64,000 nucleotides of DNA from Macrosoma leucophasiata (lineage: Eukaryota; Arthropoda; Insecta; Lepidoptera; Hedylidae): assembly GCA_036365455.1 (NCBI GenBank), contig JAWQUS010000020.1, forward strand, positions 1,213,001 to 1,277,000, read 5' to 3'. Shown here in pieces: positions 33,044 to 42,654 of this stretch. How positions within the stretch are numbered: the stretch's first letter is position 1; every line of letters starts with the position of its first letter. A model generated the notes under the pieces. The model was not told where the DNA came from, made no database searches, and saw nothing but the letters and a program-made list of their open reading frames with translations. Both the position numbers and the translations under genes were made by a program.

Positions 33044-33270
33044 TCAAAATGAAGGAAACAAATCAATTTACACGTCAGATCAAAGTTCACACGAACGAAG
33101 TTACAGGCAAAAGCTGGTAAAAAAGAATACTTCTCTTTGGTCTGGAACTCATTTATCTATGAACGCTCCAAGCACAGCAGTTTCTCCGATAGGTACGTAG
33201 TATTATTATATATTCTCTGATATAGGTCACTTTATTAAGAAATGTGTTACGCTTTGCTTATATTAAGCAT

Positions 33271-33495
33271 ACTAGCTGCCCCGACAAACTTCGTATCGCC
33301 TGAGGCTTAGAAAATAAGATGTCAAAAAATTAATAATAAAAAACTGCTTGGTGACAATCACCCTTACGCGCCCTTACTATTTAGGGATATAAAATCACAA
33401 CCGATTCTCATACCTACCAATACACACATTTCATAATGATCGTTCCAGCCGTTTCAGAGGAGTTTTGTTACAAAAGCACTGTGACTCGAGAATTT
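33271..33495 (-). mobile_element. Helitron-like element, reverse
   Basis: Starts ACTAGCTGCCCCGACAAACT, the reverse complement of a GGCAGCTAG-type 3' end, followed by TTCGTATCGCCTGAGG as in the copies at 27727 and 50265. The 5' end is not clear. Confidence 0.6.
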
Positions 33496-34230
33496 TATAT
33501 AAACGAATATATTTTCACTTCAACTCATTTTCTGTAACAGCTCCTCCAAAAATCTCATTTGGCTTTGTATAATCAAGCCTAAAATTTATTTTCCAAGCCA
33601 CACATTCAAGGAAATAACGCTTATTACCTGATATCTGGTGTAACACATCTCATCACCCCAATTTTCCTACACCAAACACAGAACGAAGTCGTAAAAGAAA
33701 AAGAAAAAAACATCTGTTTTTATTTTTCACTCTTTCTTCGCAATTTACACAAATGGCGGACATTTTTATAGAAATGTTCAGAACAATTTCGTAATAATCG
33801 GCGAAGAAATTAGATTCCTTTTTGCTGAAAAAAAAAAGCGAAGTGAAAATCCCTCGGGCGATTATAATTAATGCCATTTTAGCGGAGTTTGTGAGAAAAT
33901 GGTAATTTCTTTCGGATTGCCGAACGGTCCAGGGCATGCGTCCAAAATTTAATAACTCTGTAAGCCGAGTTCCCGAACTTTGTCGATGATCGCGCAAAAA
34001 AGTTGGCTAATGTGTTGCAAAGTCCTACTTTCTCATATTGAATTAAATGCTGATTTATAATAGTTTTAAGTGCGTTATTTTATGAGGAAAGTCTTCGTAT
34101 TAAGTATATTTCAAAGCCGCTTTATATCACTGGGACTCTCAATCTTTTAGTCTGAGCTAAGAATCTACTTAAAAGTTTCAGTGTATGCAAGTAGGTTTGA
34201 TATCCGTGTTGATAGTCATATATGTTGTTA
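33496..34230. other. Unassigned stretch
   Basis: The 114-codon minus frame at 33653-33997 is Phe/Lys-rich without motifs. No repeat was recognised. Confidence 0.4.
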
Positions 34231-34246
34231 GGTTAGGTACGGTTAG

Positions 34247-35039
34247 GATCCCCCCCGGGGGTTTCCGCCTTGTCGTGGCGGGGGGGCTCAGTACCCGGTG
34301 GTCATCCTCACACCGGCGAAGCCAAGAGGAACCCAGAGAGGGGGCGGCGTTTGGCGTGGCTCAGCCCGCCACTCGCTGCTGTGGAGAGGAGACGGCTGGG
34401 GAAGAGGTGCACGGGTAGATCGTTGGTCCTGCACCCTATCTCCAGCCGCCTAGCGGTTGTCCCGCCGTAAGATGGGGACGTGGTGGGGAGGCGGCTGGGG
34501 AGGAGGTGTACGGGTATGTCGTTGGCCCTGCACCCTATCCCCAGCCGCCTAGCGGTGGTCCCGCCGTCAGATAGGGACGTGGTGGGGCCGCGGGGGGATG
34601 GTTGAAGGTCAGTTCATCCCTGTCACTCCCGCTCCCCCGGGGCTGGACTGTGTGCCCCTGGACTCCTCCACCCGGGCGTCTTGGGATGCCTGGCGTTGTG
34701 AGTGGTCGGGGCAGGGACCTTCAGACGCCGGACTAGAGGATGTCCGTCGCCCGAATGGAGAGGTCCCGGGCTGGCTGGCGTGCAGGTGTTCCGCACGCCA
34801 CTAGTGTTGGTTGGAGCCGAAAGGCTCCGAGGAGGGCTCGGCAACGAGCGGCCGCCGGTGGGGTCGCGGATGTGTGCGATAGTGTTCCCGTGACCCCGCC
34901 ACTGATGGCGGACGAGTCGGAACACCCAAGGGTTTTTAGTTCGTAGACAGATGCCTTTCCCGGAGTCCCACATAACCCACTCCTCTCCCCAAGGGTGGGT
35001 ACGCGTAACGCATTTTTCCCTGGTAACAAAAAAAAAAAG
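34247..35039 (+). mobile_element. Non-LTR element derivative with tandem 5' monomers
   Basis: A 793-bp, very GC-rich insertion with an A11 tail and a perfect 12-base TSD, AGGTACGGTTAG (34235-34246 and 35040-35051). It begins GATCCCCCCCGGGGG. Two 99-bp tandem monomers follow (about 34387-34485 and 34486-34584, each with CGGCTGGGGA and CCGCCTAGCGGT). The 3' end has CCCACATAACCCACTCC and GTACGCGTAACGCATTTTTC. No RT frame is left, so the body is deleted or it is a non-autonomous derivative. R1-type elements come to mind because of the GC-rich leader, but that is a guess. Confidence 0.8.
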
Positions 35040-35049
35040 AGGTACGGTT

Positions 35050-35240
35050 AGTATGTTTTTTTTTTAAGAGAAATGGAAAGAGAAATTTGACTTCAGGCGA
35101 GACTCGAACTCGCGGCCACTGAGAATCTAGTCCAGCCGCTCTTCCAACTGTGTGGACTTCGGTAGCTCAGTTGGAAGAGCTAAAGTTGAAGAAAAAAAAT
35201 TAATTAGCATGTATTATTGCAAAATAATATAAAAATAATT
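35050..35240. repeat. SINE-T head-to-head pair
   Basis: The minus copy (about 35060-35154) holds the tRNA-like part ending CTTCAGGCGAGACTCGAACT. A plus copy starts at 35155 (GGACTTCGGTAGCTCAGTTG), keeps 28 head bases, then jumps to tail sequence (GCATGTATTATTGC). The junction gives perfect 13-base arms, GCTCTTCCAACTG and CAGTTGGAAGAGC. Confidence 0.75.
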
Positions 35241-35419
35241 ATTAAGGTTAGGATGTCTAAATATTATAGAATAGTAAACTTTATTTCATTTTTTTTTTTT
35301 CATTTCATAATCATGTCGAAAAACAACAGAACGACATTCTTTTATTTTTGTGTAACGGTAAATAGTTTATAGTTATGTGTATCAATATAATATTGTAACT
35401 CGTGTAGATTTCCAAGTGT

Positions 35420-35950
35420 AGTGTGTGAGGGCGTAGGCACCACCGCATTACCTAATCAATCTGCCACCAACTGGTAATATTCAGCACTATCGTGTTCCGC
35501 TTGAATGGTGATAATAATGGCAACCCATTGTACGTCCAACTGCTGGGCACGAGTCTCTCCCCTTTTTTGGGGGAGGCCTGGAGCTTACTCCACCACGCTG
35601 CTGCGTTGCTTAATGACTGCTATCAATCGATAGCAACCGGGACCGACGGCTTAACGTGCCCTCCGAAGCACGGAAACGCGCATTTAATTTGCCACTAGCG
35701 GTCACCCATCACCATACCCGACCGCGCCCGTAGTGCTTAACCGAGGAGATCGCTTACGATCTACACCAGCCGCTGGGCCATGCGCGCTTCGGATGGTGAT
35801 AGCCCCATAATAACTATGACAAACATAACAACTTAGTTCCCAGGGGTTGCATCCCCATTTTCACCTCTGGTTTCTGTGTACATATTATATAAGCTACAGG
35901 CATCAATTAACATCTATGTCCACTACAACCTTCGATATATAAAAAAACTA
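35420..35950 (+). repeat. Old SINE-A interrupted by SINE-B
   Basis: The head side at 35420-35513 (GGGCGTAGGCACCACCGCAT) and the tail side at 35793-35950 (GCCCCATAATAACTATGAC to AAAAAAACTA) flank a younger SINE-B. Confidence 0.7.
35514..35792 (-). repeat. SINE-B with TSD, internally deleted
   Basis: Flanked by ATGGTGATA at 35505-35513 and 35793-35801. TAATGGCAACCCATTGTACG at the tail side and the full head CACCAGCCGCTGGGCCATGC at the other. The GGTTGGTGGAGATACGGG middle is missing. Confidence 0.85.
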
Positions 35951-37240
35951 AGATTCACGTGTATGTTTTTTGTTCGGCCAAAATAGCTGCAATTCGGTTC
36001 TATAAAAAAAGCTGACTCAGAAGTTTAAGAGCATTTTGAATTTAAAAACATTCACAACAAAAATTGAAAAATAAAATTCACAGCAAAAATTGAAAAAAAA
36101 AAAAAAAAAACAAAAAATATATTAATTTTTAAAATTAAATAATCAACAACACTTAAAAGTGAGAAAGTTTTGAAGTAATTATATTTTTGTAATTTTTTTT
36201 CTTTTAATGGCAACAGCAGAAAGCACAAATTACAGCAAACAATAAAACCCAGTCCACTGCTCAGGTGTAAGTCAAGAACAATTTTCTCGAATTCAAACGC
36301 GTTTCAAGTAAAGCGGACGCTTAACAACAAAAGGGAACCCCTCGAATATCCAAAAGGTCGAAAGTGCGTGAGATCTTCAAAATAAAATTAAATTCGGCAT
36401 AAACAGGATCGTTCCTTGCTTTATAATTAATTTATCTGGTTTTTGAAGCGCGTATTGTTTTGAATATAACAATAGATATAGGCTGGGTGGAAGTTACGCT
36501 GAATTACATTGAAACTAGGTTTAGTCTATGTTTAAATTTGACTTTGCGATATAGTAGTGAAATGATAAAATATAGATACGTTAAAACTATGTAATACGCC
36601 CCACATTTTTGCAAATGAAATAAGTCGAAAATATTTAATTTTATATACAGACTTGAGATATTTACTATTTAGTGATGTGCTAATATTATATCAAAATGTT
36701 TAATGTAATAGGAACAAAGGTAACTTAAATAATTAAAAAAATAAATTAACTACAGGGGCGTTTTAAAAGTACCCACCAGCTAAAATGCCCCAGTGTGTGA
36801 AAACGACCATACAGTACAAAACTCACGCAACCACCCAGAGCAAACCAGGCATTTTACTCCTGTAAATGGTTCTAACGCAGAGTGTAATAAAACAATAAAC
36901 TTTTATGTGTAAAACCATTTATGTGTACTTCCAAAAGTATAGGTCAATTTGACACAACAATAATAGCAATAAAAATAGTAAAAAATATTTGCAACTTACC
37001 CCAAATTGATTCGACAACGAAAAACTAAATTTAAGTATCAATATTTTCTAATTGGACAACGAAAATAACGCATGCATGACAAACATGTTACCGGGCGTCA
37101 GAGTGATGCTCGCATGCTTATGCGAGCGCGCATAACTTTGCTTGTGTGCTTAATAGGTCAGTGAGGCGTATTGTCAACTGGGGCGTATTACCCAGTTTTA
37201 CCCAACACTAGACTATATGATTTGGCTAGAGTAGTCATTA
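35951..37240. other. Unassigned AT-rich stretch
   Basis: Includes an A-run near 36090-36110. No frames over 60 codons and no repeat I can name. Confidence 0.4.
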
Positions 37241-37593
37241 AGGCTCCCCCACACAGGAGCGTTACTATGATATCTGTTTTCAGTACATTTTGTATTAGGA
37301 TGGTCATGTAGTTACACACTGCTGCGATAATAACGCCGCAATGGAAGTAGGACGTTGCGTTTCTCCGTCCTGCGATATTCCGATATGAGTTCTAGAATGT
37401 TTTGTATCAGGACGCAAACGATCGTACACACACCTGCGATAATAGCGTTAGTACTTGTAGGACGATTGGTTTAGCAATATCGGAAGATAAAAACGCATCT
37501 GTGTGCAAGGAACGTAAAAGAAATCGGGACGCATTATCGCAATACTGCATGCGATATTATCGACCTATATAACGCGCCTGTGTGGGGGAGCCT
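37241..37593. mobile_element. MITE with long GGCTCCCCCACACAGG TIRs
   Basis: GGCTCCCCCACACAGG then AGCGTTA at 37242-37264 is mirrored at 37570-37592 with one mismatch in 23. Inside, two units about 112 bases apart (TTTTGTATTAGGA at 37288, TTTTGTATCAGGA at 37400) share CTGCGATAATA and GTAGGACG. No coding capacity. The TSD is not clean, perhaps TA. Confidence 0.8.
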
Positions 37594-37862
37594 ATATAGT
37601 CTAAGATCAGAATCTAAGTCGTCTTTCACCCATCTGTTTATCGAATGAAACATTTTTATCAATTTTCATAGATTCTTCAGGATACAAAGTATGTTAAATT
37701 TCACCGCAATCAGCTCGAGCGGTTTGGTTATGAAACTGTAACATACAAGCAGAGTTAATTATACATTTATATTATTTAATAGTGTGGAACAGCAGTTTTG
37801 CCTTTATGAAATTATGGATCCGTATATAAATTTACTGTCTGTCAGCAAAATTGTTCGCAAGT

Positions 37863-37963
37863 AACTATTGTGAGGTTAATTACGTCACAATACAGTAGTT
37901 TCAACAAAGTGAATAATGATGCAATCAGTGATCTTTGTGCCGTCCCATAATCTGAGTAATAAA
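37863..37963 (+). repeat. Repeat K fragment
   Basis: TGAGGTTAATTACGTCACAA and GATGCAATCAGTGATCTTTG resemble 41725-41960 and 42655-42893. Confidence 0.55.
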
Positions 37964-38267
37964 TGTAACTTCACGCCTGTAATCCGCGAAGGGGTAGGCA
38001 GATGTAAATGCATGCAAGCATACATGCAAACACCCACGATTTGCCGGTTACGTTTTGGCCATGTAACAGGTGGCGAGCCTATTGACATCTCCGGGCACAT
38101 TACCAAACTTCGAAGTACTAGGAAATTGCCAGAAAATGGAAAAATCCCAATAGAACTAGAGATAAAGGCCTTTACACCATTACCTCTGAAACCCCCTACC
38201 CGGGAATCGAACCCAGGACCTCAGCGTAGTAGTAGTGGCCTGCTACCACTAGGCTACCGAGGCAGTT
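37964..38267 (-). repeat. SINE-D (tRNA-derived), full-length
   Basis: The minus strand starts ACTGCCTCGGTAGCCTAGTG (A-box), has GAGGTCCTGGGTTCGATTCC (B-box), then GGGTTTCAGAGGTAATGG and GAGATGTCAATAGGCTCGCC, ending TTACAGGCGTGAAGTTAC. This is the best copy for defining the family. Confidence 0.88.
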
Positions 38268-38382
38268 ATCCCACAGAACTCGACCTATTTGGTCATGGTA
38301 GGTCAGTCTTGAACTTCCTGGGCCTCTGCAACCATCCACACTCGCATTGTATATCTATTATATCATACCGTCATTATATCTG

Positions 38383-38500
38383 ACATCAAGACGTGACGAT
38401 CCCACCGCCCACCAGCGGAAGAATTCCCTTCTCTACTGGAAGAGATTTCTTCCACAAGTGCAAGCAGTCAACCGAACAATGGCGGACAAACCATTCCAAT
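38383..38500 (+). repeat. Repeat H
   Basis: CATCAAGACGTGACGATCCC, CACCGCCCACCAGCGGAAG, CTACTGGAAGAGATTTCTTC and AGTCAACCGAACAATGGCGG. The same order is found around 8843-8937 and 9330. Confidence 0.55.
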
Positions 38501-38507
38501 GGGACCG

Positions 38508-38660
38508 TAATAAATACTCTTTATTGCACACCAAAGACACAATCATACATAAAAAAAAATTAACTTAAGTACATTGTGATACAAAGGGCGGCCTTATCGC
38601 TAGAAGAGCGATCTCTTCCAGACTACCCAACAGAAAAAGAAGAGAAACTTATAACATAAA
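38508..38660 (-). repeat. LINE 3' UTR
   Basis: On the minus strand AAGAGATCGCTCTTCTAGCG, AAGGCCGCCCTTTGTATCAC and an AATAAAGAG polyadenylation-like end. The same 3' end is at 60117-60260. Confidence 0.6.
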
Positions 38661-38744
38661 AGGCGAGATGTGCGACACTATAAGAAAGTTTTAAAATAAG
38701 TACACAATAACGTTTACAGACAGCGAAAGATATAACAATATTTA
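38661..38744. other. Spacer between LINE ends
   Basis: Short unassigned AT-rich sequence. Confidence 0.4.
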
Positions 38745-39068
38745 AGTAAGTAAGTAAGTATTTATTTGCATAAAATGTAGGTAACAATTGTTGGATGGAA
38801 TTGATTATACTGGTAACCTAGTACATTTTGTCACAATGCGACGTGCAAATATTATTAAAATAATATCTAATAAACAATGTCAATGTTAATAAACGAAATT
38901 AATTACAATAAAAAGGCAATTCATCAATTAAATAGTTAACTATAAGATATGAATAATAAAATACCCAAATAGTGACATAATAATTGATATTCTAATTGTA
39001 TGGTCAAATTTAAAATAATCAAAATTACGAATACAAAATGTCAGAAAAATGTGATGCATTACATACAG

Positions 39069-40335
39069 TCAAGATTTTTTTTTCAAGTCAATACATTCTG
39101 ATACAGAATAGAAGCACTTTTCAATTAACCATAATTTTACTCTTCTAACAAATATTCTAAAAGGTAAAGCTTTCATGTCACTTGGAATAGCGTTATAGAT
39201 CACACCACACATTACATAACTACTTTTTAAATACATAGCAGTCCGAGGCACTTTGGATAAAACTATTCTGTCCGGATCTCTTGTATTTCTAGGAAACATT
39301 TCTTTAGCTTTTTTGAATAAATTTGGATGTAGTTTCACAAATTTTACTGCTTCGAGTATGTACATACAGGATAATGTCAGAATTCTTAACTTTTTAAATA
39401 GTGGCTTACTGGATTCCCATGGCGGTATGCCACCAATAGCTCGTATACACTTTTTTTGGGCTAAAAACACTCTTTGGATATTTGTGGAATTGCCCCATAA
39501 TATGAGTCCGTAGCTTAAGACAGAGGATACACATCCATGGTATGCTGTCAGAACAGTCTTCTGGTCTGAAGTTTTTCTTAGCTTGTGAAGTACGTATACA
39601 TATTTGTTAATTTTGTTGCATACTTTGTCAATGTGTGCTTTCCAGTTAAGATGCTTATCTAAGGTATGTATGTATGTATCTTCACGCCAGGTCCCTAACG
39701 GGGTAGGCAGAGAGTGTAGAGCGCCAGATATCCCGGTTCAGACAAACCTCTCGTGCCTCGTCTACCTTCATCATTCTTACCTTCTGTCTTATCTAAGGTG
39801 ATTCCTAAAAATGTAGTTTCGAACACTTCAGATATTTTTACACCCTTATAATTAATATTGATATCTTGCCGAATACTATGATAGTTGCTAAATTGTATAT
39901 AATTAGTTTTAGATAAGTTTACTTGTAAATTATTATCATTTAACCATTGTATTATAGATTCGATCGAATTGTTAATGTCAAAAGAGAATTTTGTTATGTC
40001 AAATTTATTTTTACATGTCATAATCAAAGAGATATCGTCAGCGTATAGGATACAAGAGTTCATTATTACGTCAACAAGGTCATTTATATATAATAAGAAT
40101 AGAATTGGTCCCAGGATACTGCCCTGAGGAACACCATAATTAATACTTTGAGATGTGGATCTAAATGATTTCAATTCATTATATTGGTCTAAATTAGAAA
40201 TTTCGACTTTTTGAGTTCTATTTTTAAGATAAGTTTGTATCAATCTCAGTGCAGGCCCTCGGATACCATAATTATACAATTTTTTTAATAATAAATCATG
40301 GCACACAAAATCGAATGCCTTTGACATGTCGAAAA
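39069..40335 (-). pseudogene. RT domain and C-terminus, open except for a retroposon insertion
   Basis: In order on the minus strand: MSKAFDFVCHDLLLKKLYNY, YGVPQGSILGPILFLLYIND, the catalytic YADDISLI, WLNDNNLQVNLSKTNYIQFS, FLGITLDK, then after element E KHLNWKAHIDKVCNKINKYV, CVSSVLSYGLILWGNST, AQKKCIRAIGGIPPWESSKP, ending at the stop near 39069. Leaving out the 134 bases of insert plus one TSD copy, no stop codon interrupts the readable part, so the LINE was young when E landed. The frame currently reads into E and stops at 39695. Confidence 0.9.
39666..39787 (-). mobile_element. Mini-retroposon E with TSD
   Basis: The 122-bp insert lies between two copies of CTTATCTAAGGT (39654-39665 and 39788-39799). 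Read on the minus strand it starts ACAGAAGGTAAGAATGATG, has ACGAGGCACGAGAGG and CCGGGATATCTGGCGC, and ends GGCGTGAAGATACATACATA, an (ATAC)n tail. A TSD plus a simple-repeat tail indicates retroposition. No A- or B-box is evident, so it may be the 3' end of a LINE I do not recognise. Confidence 0.85.
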
Positions 40336-40337
40336 AT

Positions 40338-40645
40338 TACAAACTGAGAAACAGATCGACAGTGAACAGGGAAAAGAAGGAACTTAAAAACAAAAAAATT
40401 AAACAAATAAATAAATAAATAAACAAATAAAAGAAAGACAATTAGTTACTTAGATTATTGTGAATCAAAGAAGGGAAGAGAGATAGTGAGCCTTAACTTG
40501 ACGCTTAAAAGATTCAATTGTATTAATTTGTCTTTGCAATTATGGCTTTAGTCCAGCACTGGACATCTTTCGGCTAAAATAATGTGATACTGTAGCAGCA
40601 TAGCATTAACGTTTTCGTAGGTTTTCGCGAGCTTCATACATTGTA
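40338..40645. other. Unassigned stretch
   Basis: Contains (AAAT)n near 40410 and an F-like TTTAGTCCAGCACTGGACAT at about 40549. Confidence 0.4.
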
Positions 40646-40802
40646 GAAATTAAACTTGCGGATTTTCTCGCGTAACACTCCCAAACTTCTTCTTACACCC
40701 GACGTTTCGGTCGCTTTCCAGCTACCGTGGTCACGGACAGACTGGTGAAAGAAGAAGTTTGGGAGTGTTGTATACGCGAGAAAATTCGCAAGTTTAATTT
40801 CC
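40646..40802. repeat. Penelope-type terminal hairpin
   Basis: Arms of about 50 bases (GAAATTAAACTTGCGGATTT and CACTCCCAAACTTCTTCTT, mirrored at 40750-40802) flank CCCGACGTTTCGGTCGCTTT. The same ACGTTTCGGTCGCTTT core sits at the inner edge of the inverted repeats at 55305-55947 and in 52350-52450. Confidence 0.7.
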
Positions 40803-40861
40803 GAAATAGCATTGTTTTGAAAATTTATAATTAGCTAGGACAAAAATGTATAATAACACTA

Positions 40862-41142
40862 GTGTTACTTCTCTACTTATCGCTAAATGGGACTATTCAA
40901 CGCTATCGTATGACCGTGTTCCAGTCAGGTGTTAATGAAGACTCCATAATTTCTAGTACAGAGTCATACCTAAGGCCTCAGGAGTGGCGAACGAATAGCA
41001 ACCATGCCCAACAAGATACGCTTTGCTACGATAGAGCAAGACGGCCAATACATAGAAATCTCTGGTTTTGTAAAGAAAGCCGTGTGTACTATTGTGTACT
41101 GCATGCTGGCTTGCAACTTCGTGACATAAAAAAAAAAAATAA
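40862..41142 (+). repeat. SINE-A, diverged
   Basis: TATCGCTAAATGGGACTATT, CCGTGTTCCAGTCAGGTG, AAGGCCTCAGGAGTGGCGA and TGTACTGCATGCTGGCTTGC run to an A12 tail. Confidence 0.7.
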
Positions 41143-41184
41143 TACCGTCTGATGATAAGTGAGTAAGTGATAAGAAAATCATCT

Positions 41185-41414
41185 TAAAATTGTACTATTT
41201 ATTTTTCGCAATAACATAATATGCGAGTGAACTTTAAGAAATTAAAGAAAAAACGGAAAGAAAAATTTGACTTCGAACAGGAATCGAACCTGCGACCTCA
41301 GGATAACTAGTCCAGCCGTTTCACCACTAATCTACCGAAGTCCCAGTTTTTTCTTTAATTTCTTAAGTTCACTCGCATATTATGTTACTGCAAAAAATAA
41401 ATAGTACAATTTAA
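41185..41414. repeat. SINE-T palindrome
   Basis: The tRNA-like unit lies on the minus strand at about 41268-41344, with B-box AGGTTCGATTCCTG. Its AT-rich tail (41185-41253) is repeated in inverse on the other side (41346-41414) with few differences, for example ATAACATAATATGCGAGTGA against TCACTCGCATATTATGTTAC. Confidence 0.85.
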
Positions 41415-41570
41415 AGGAAACAGCGACATCTTAACGATATTGTATAAACTGCAAAGTCTGTCATATCGGTTGTATAGCTATTAATTATTTTTCAATGGAT
41501 GTCGTCCACCGACCCTAAATCGGTTAAAAATCAAAATGGGAAAGCAAAATTTGTCGCATCGGTGTGGGAC

Positions 41571-41690
41571 TTCGGTAGCTTAGTGGTAAAGCGGCTGAAC
41601 TGGTTATCCTGAGGTCGCAGGTTCGATTCCTGTCCGAAGACAAATATTTTTTTTCCGTTTTTTGCTTTAATTTCATCTCAAAATGTTAAT
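41571..41690 (+). repeat. SINE-T, tRNA-like head
   Basis: ACTTCGGTAGCTTAGTGG (D-arm/A-box) and GCAGGTTCGATTCCTG (T-arm/B-box) are folded between TTCGG and CCGAA acceptor pairs. It could pass for a tRNA, but five other loci share the same head plus a TTTTTCTTTCC-type tail. Confidence 0.75.
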
Positions 41691-41724
41691 GTTTGATTGA
41701 ATTGAATGAATAAAACATTAAATT

Positions 41725-41960
41725 TGTTACATTACAAGGGTCATGTTATTTTAAGCTTAATTACGTCACAACACAGTACAGTCAGTGAATTATGACGCAA
41801 TCAGCGATCCTCGCCCCGTCCGGTAATCTGGATAATACCAGATGGGCTTGCCCTGGGAATTGCGTAATAATAGGTGCGAACGTTATTCATTATGTACATT
41901 GGAGAAACAATGCATTGTGTGGTTGCTCCAATATGATTTACTCAGTTCAATATTCAGTGT
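41725..41960 (+). repeat. Repeat K
   Basis: ACATTACAAGGGTCATGTTA, TTATGACGCAATCAGCGATC, GGTAATCTGGATAATACC, AATTGCGTAATAATAGGTG. The copy at 42655 keeps the same order. Confidence 0.65.
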
Positions 41961-42175
41961 ACTATCAAGAAAAATGGACACCTTGTGCGGTAGAAATAAA
42001 AGTTATATTTGTTTGAGTTTGTCTAGGCAGAGTATTGATACACTGAGTGTACCTCGTCTAAATTTTCTTTGGGGTTTGTGTCGACGTTTTTTATAGGTAT
42101 TATTTATATTGACGTTGTTTATAGGTAACAGTATTGTAAGCTCAGTGCACCTATGTAAACAGCGTAATTTCGAAA

Positions 42176-42345
42176 TCCCTACTAATATTATAAATGCGCA
42201 AATAACTCTGTCTGTCAGTCTGTTACCTTTTCACGTCCAAACGACTCAACCGATTTCAATGAAATTTGGTACAAAGATAGAGTTGACTTTGAGAAAGAAC
42301 ATAGGCTACTTTTGAAGCTGCAGGCAACAGCTAGAATTTAATAAA
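42176..42345 (+). mobile_element. Helitron-like 5' end
   Basis: TCCCTACTAATATTATAAAT start after an A, then GTTACCTTTTCACGTCCAAA, ATTTCAATGAAATTTGGTAC and AGAAAGAACATAGGCTACTT. These are familiar 5' blocks of lepidopteran Helitrons. The 3' end is not present. Confidence 0.55.
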
Positions 42346-42654
42346 CTGAAAACAATTATTAATTGTGATATAATAAATACAATGACAAAATGTGACATGT
42401 AAATTTTTATCAACCAATAAATGAGTGTTTGCGTAGCACTTACTATCAATGTGAATTGTAAATATATTATATTTGTTTGTCTTTCATGGCGAAAAACAAG
42501 TGATATGTGATAAAAACTAATTAAAGATAGCTGTATACTCCTTCATCACACAAAAAAAACATTATGATTTTAGTCTGATGATGAATATCAAGGTGATATA
42601 CAAAGACTCTTCATAATTGATATCAAACACTTCAGAGTTACTGCATAAGTAAAA

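Larger units (their letters stand above)
38745..40337 (-). mobile_element. Non-LTR retrotransposon (CR1/Jockey group), 5'-truncated
   Basis: The element runs from a truncation inside the RT domain (FFDMSKAFDFVCHD at about 40335) to a tail of ACTT repeats at about 38745-38760. Its only internal disruption is the element E insertion at 39666-39787. The 3' UTR spans about 38760-39068. Flanking TSDs were not identified. Confidence 0.85.

Noticed and set aside
33653..33997. 114-codon minus ORF
   Set aside because: No motif and an amino-acid composition (Phe, Lys, Ser, Arg) expected from AT-rich sequence read by chance.
34228..34246. Telomeric repeat array
   Set aside because: Only two TTAGG units and one partial are present, far too few. 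Kept only as a target-site remark.
41571..41645. tRNA gene
   Set aside because: The A-box, B-box and acceptor-like pairing look right, but the same head occurs at five other loci with a shared TTTTTCTTTCC tail, so it is a SINE head. The variable anticodon region does not fold cleanly.
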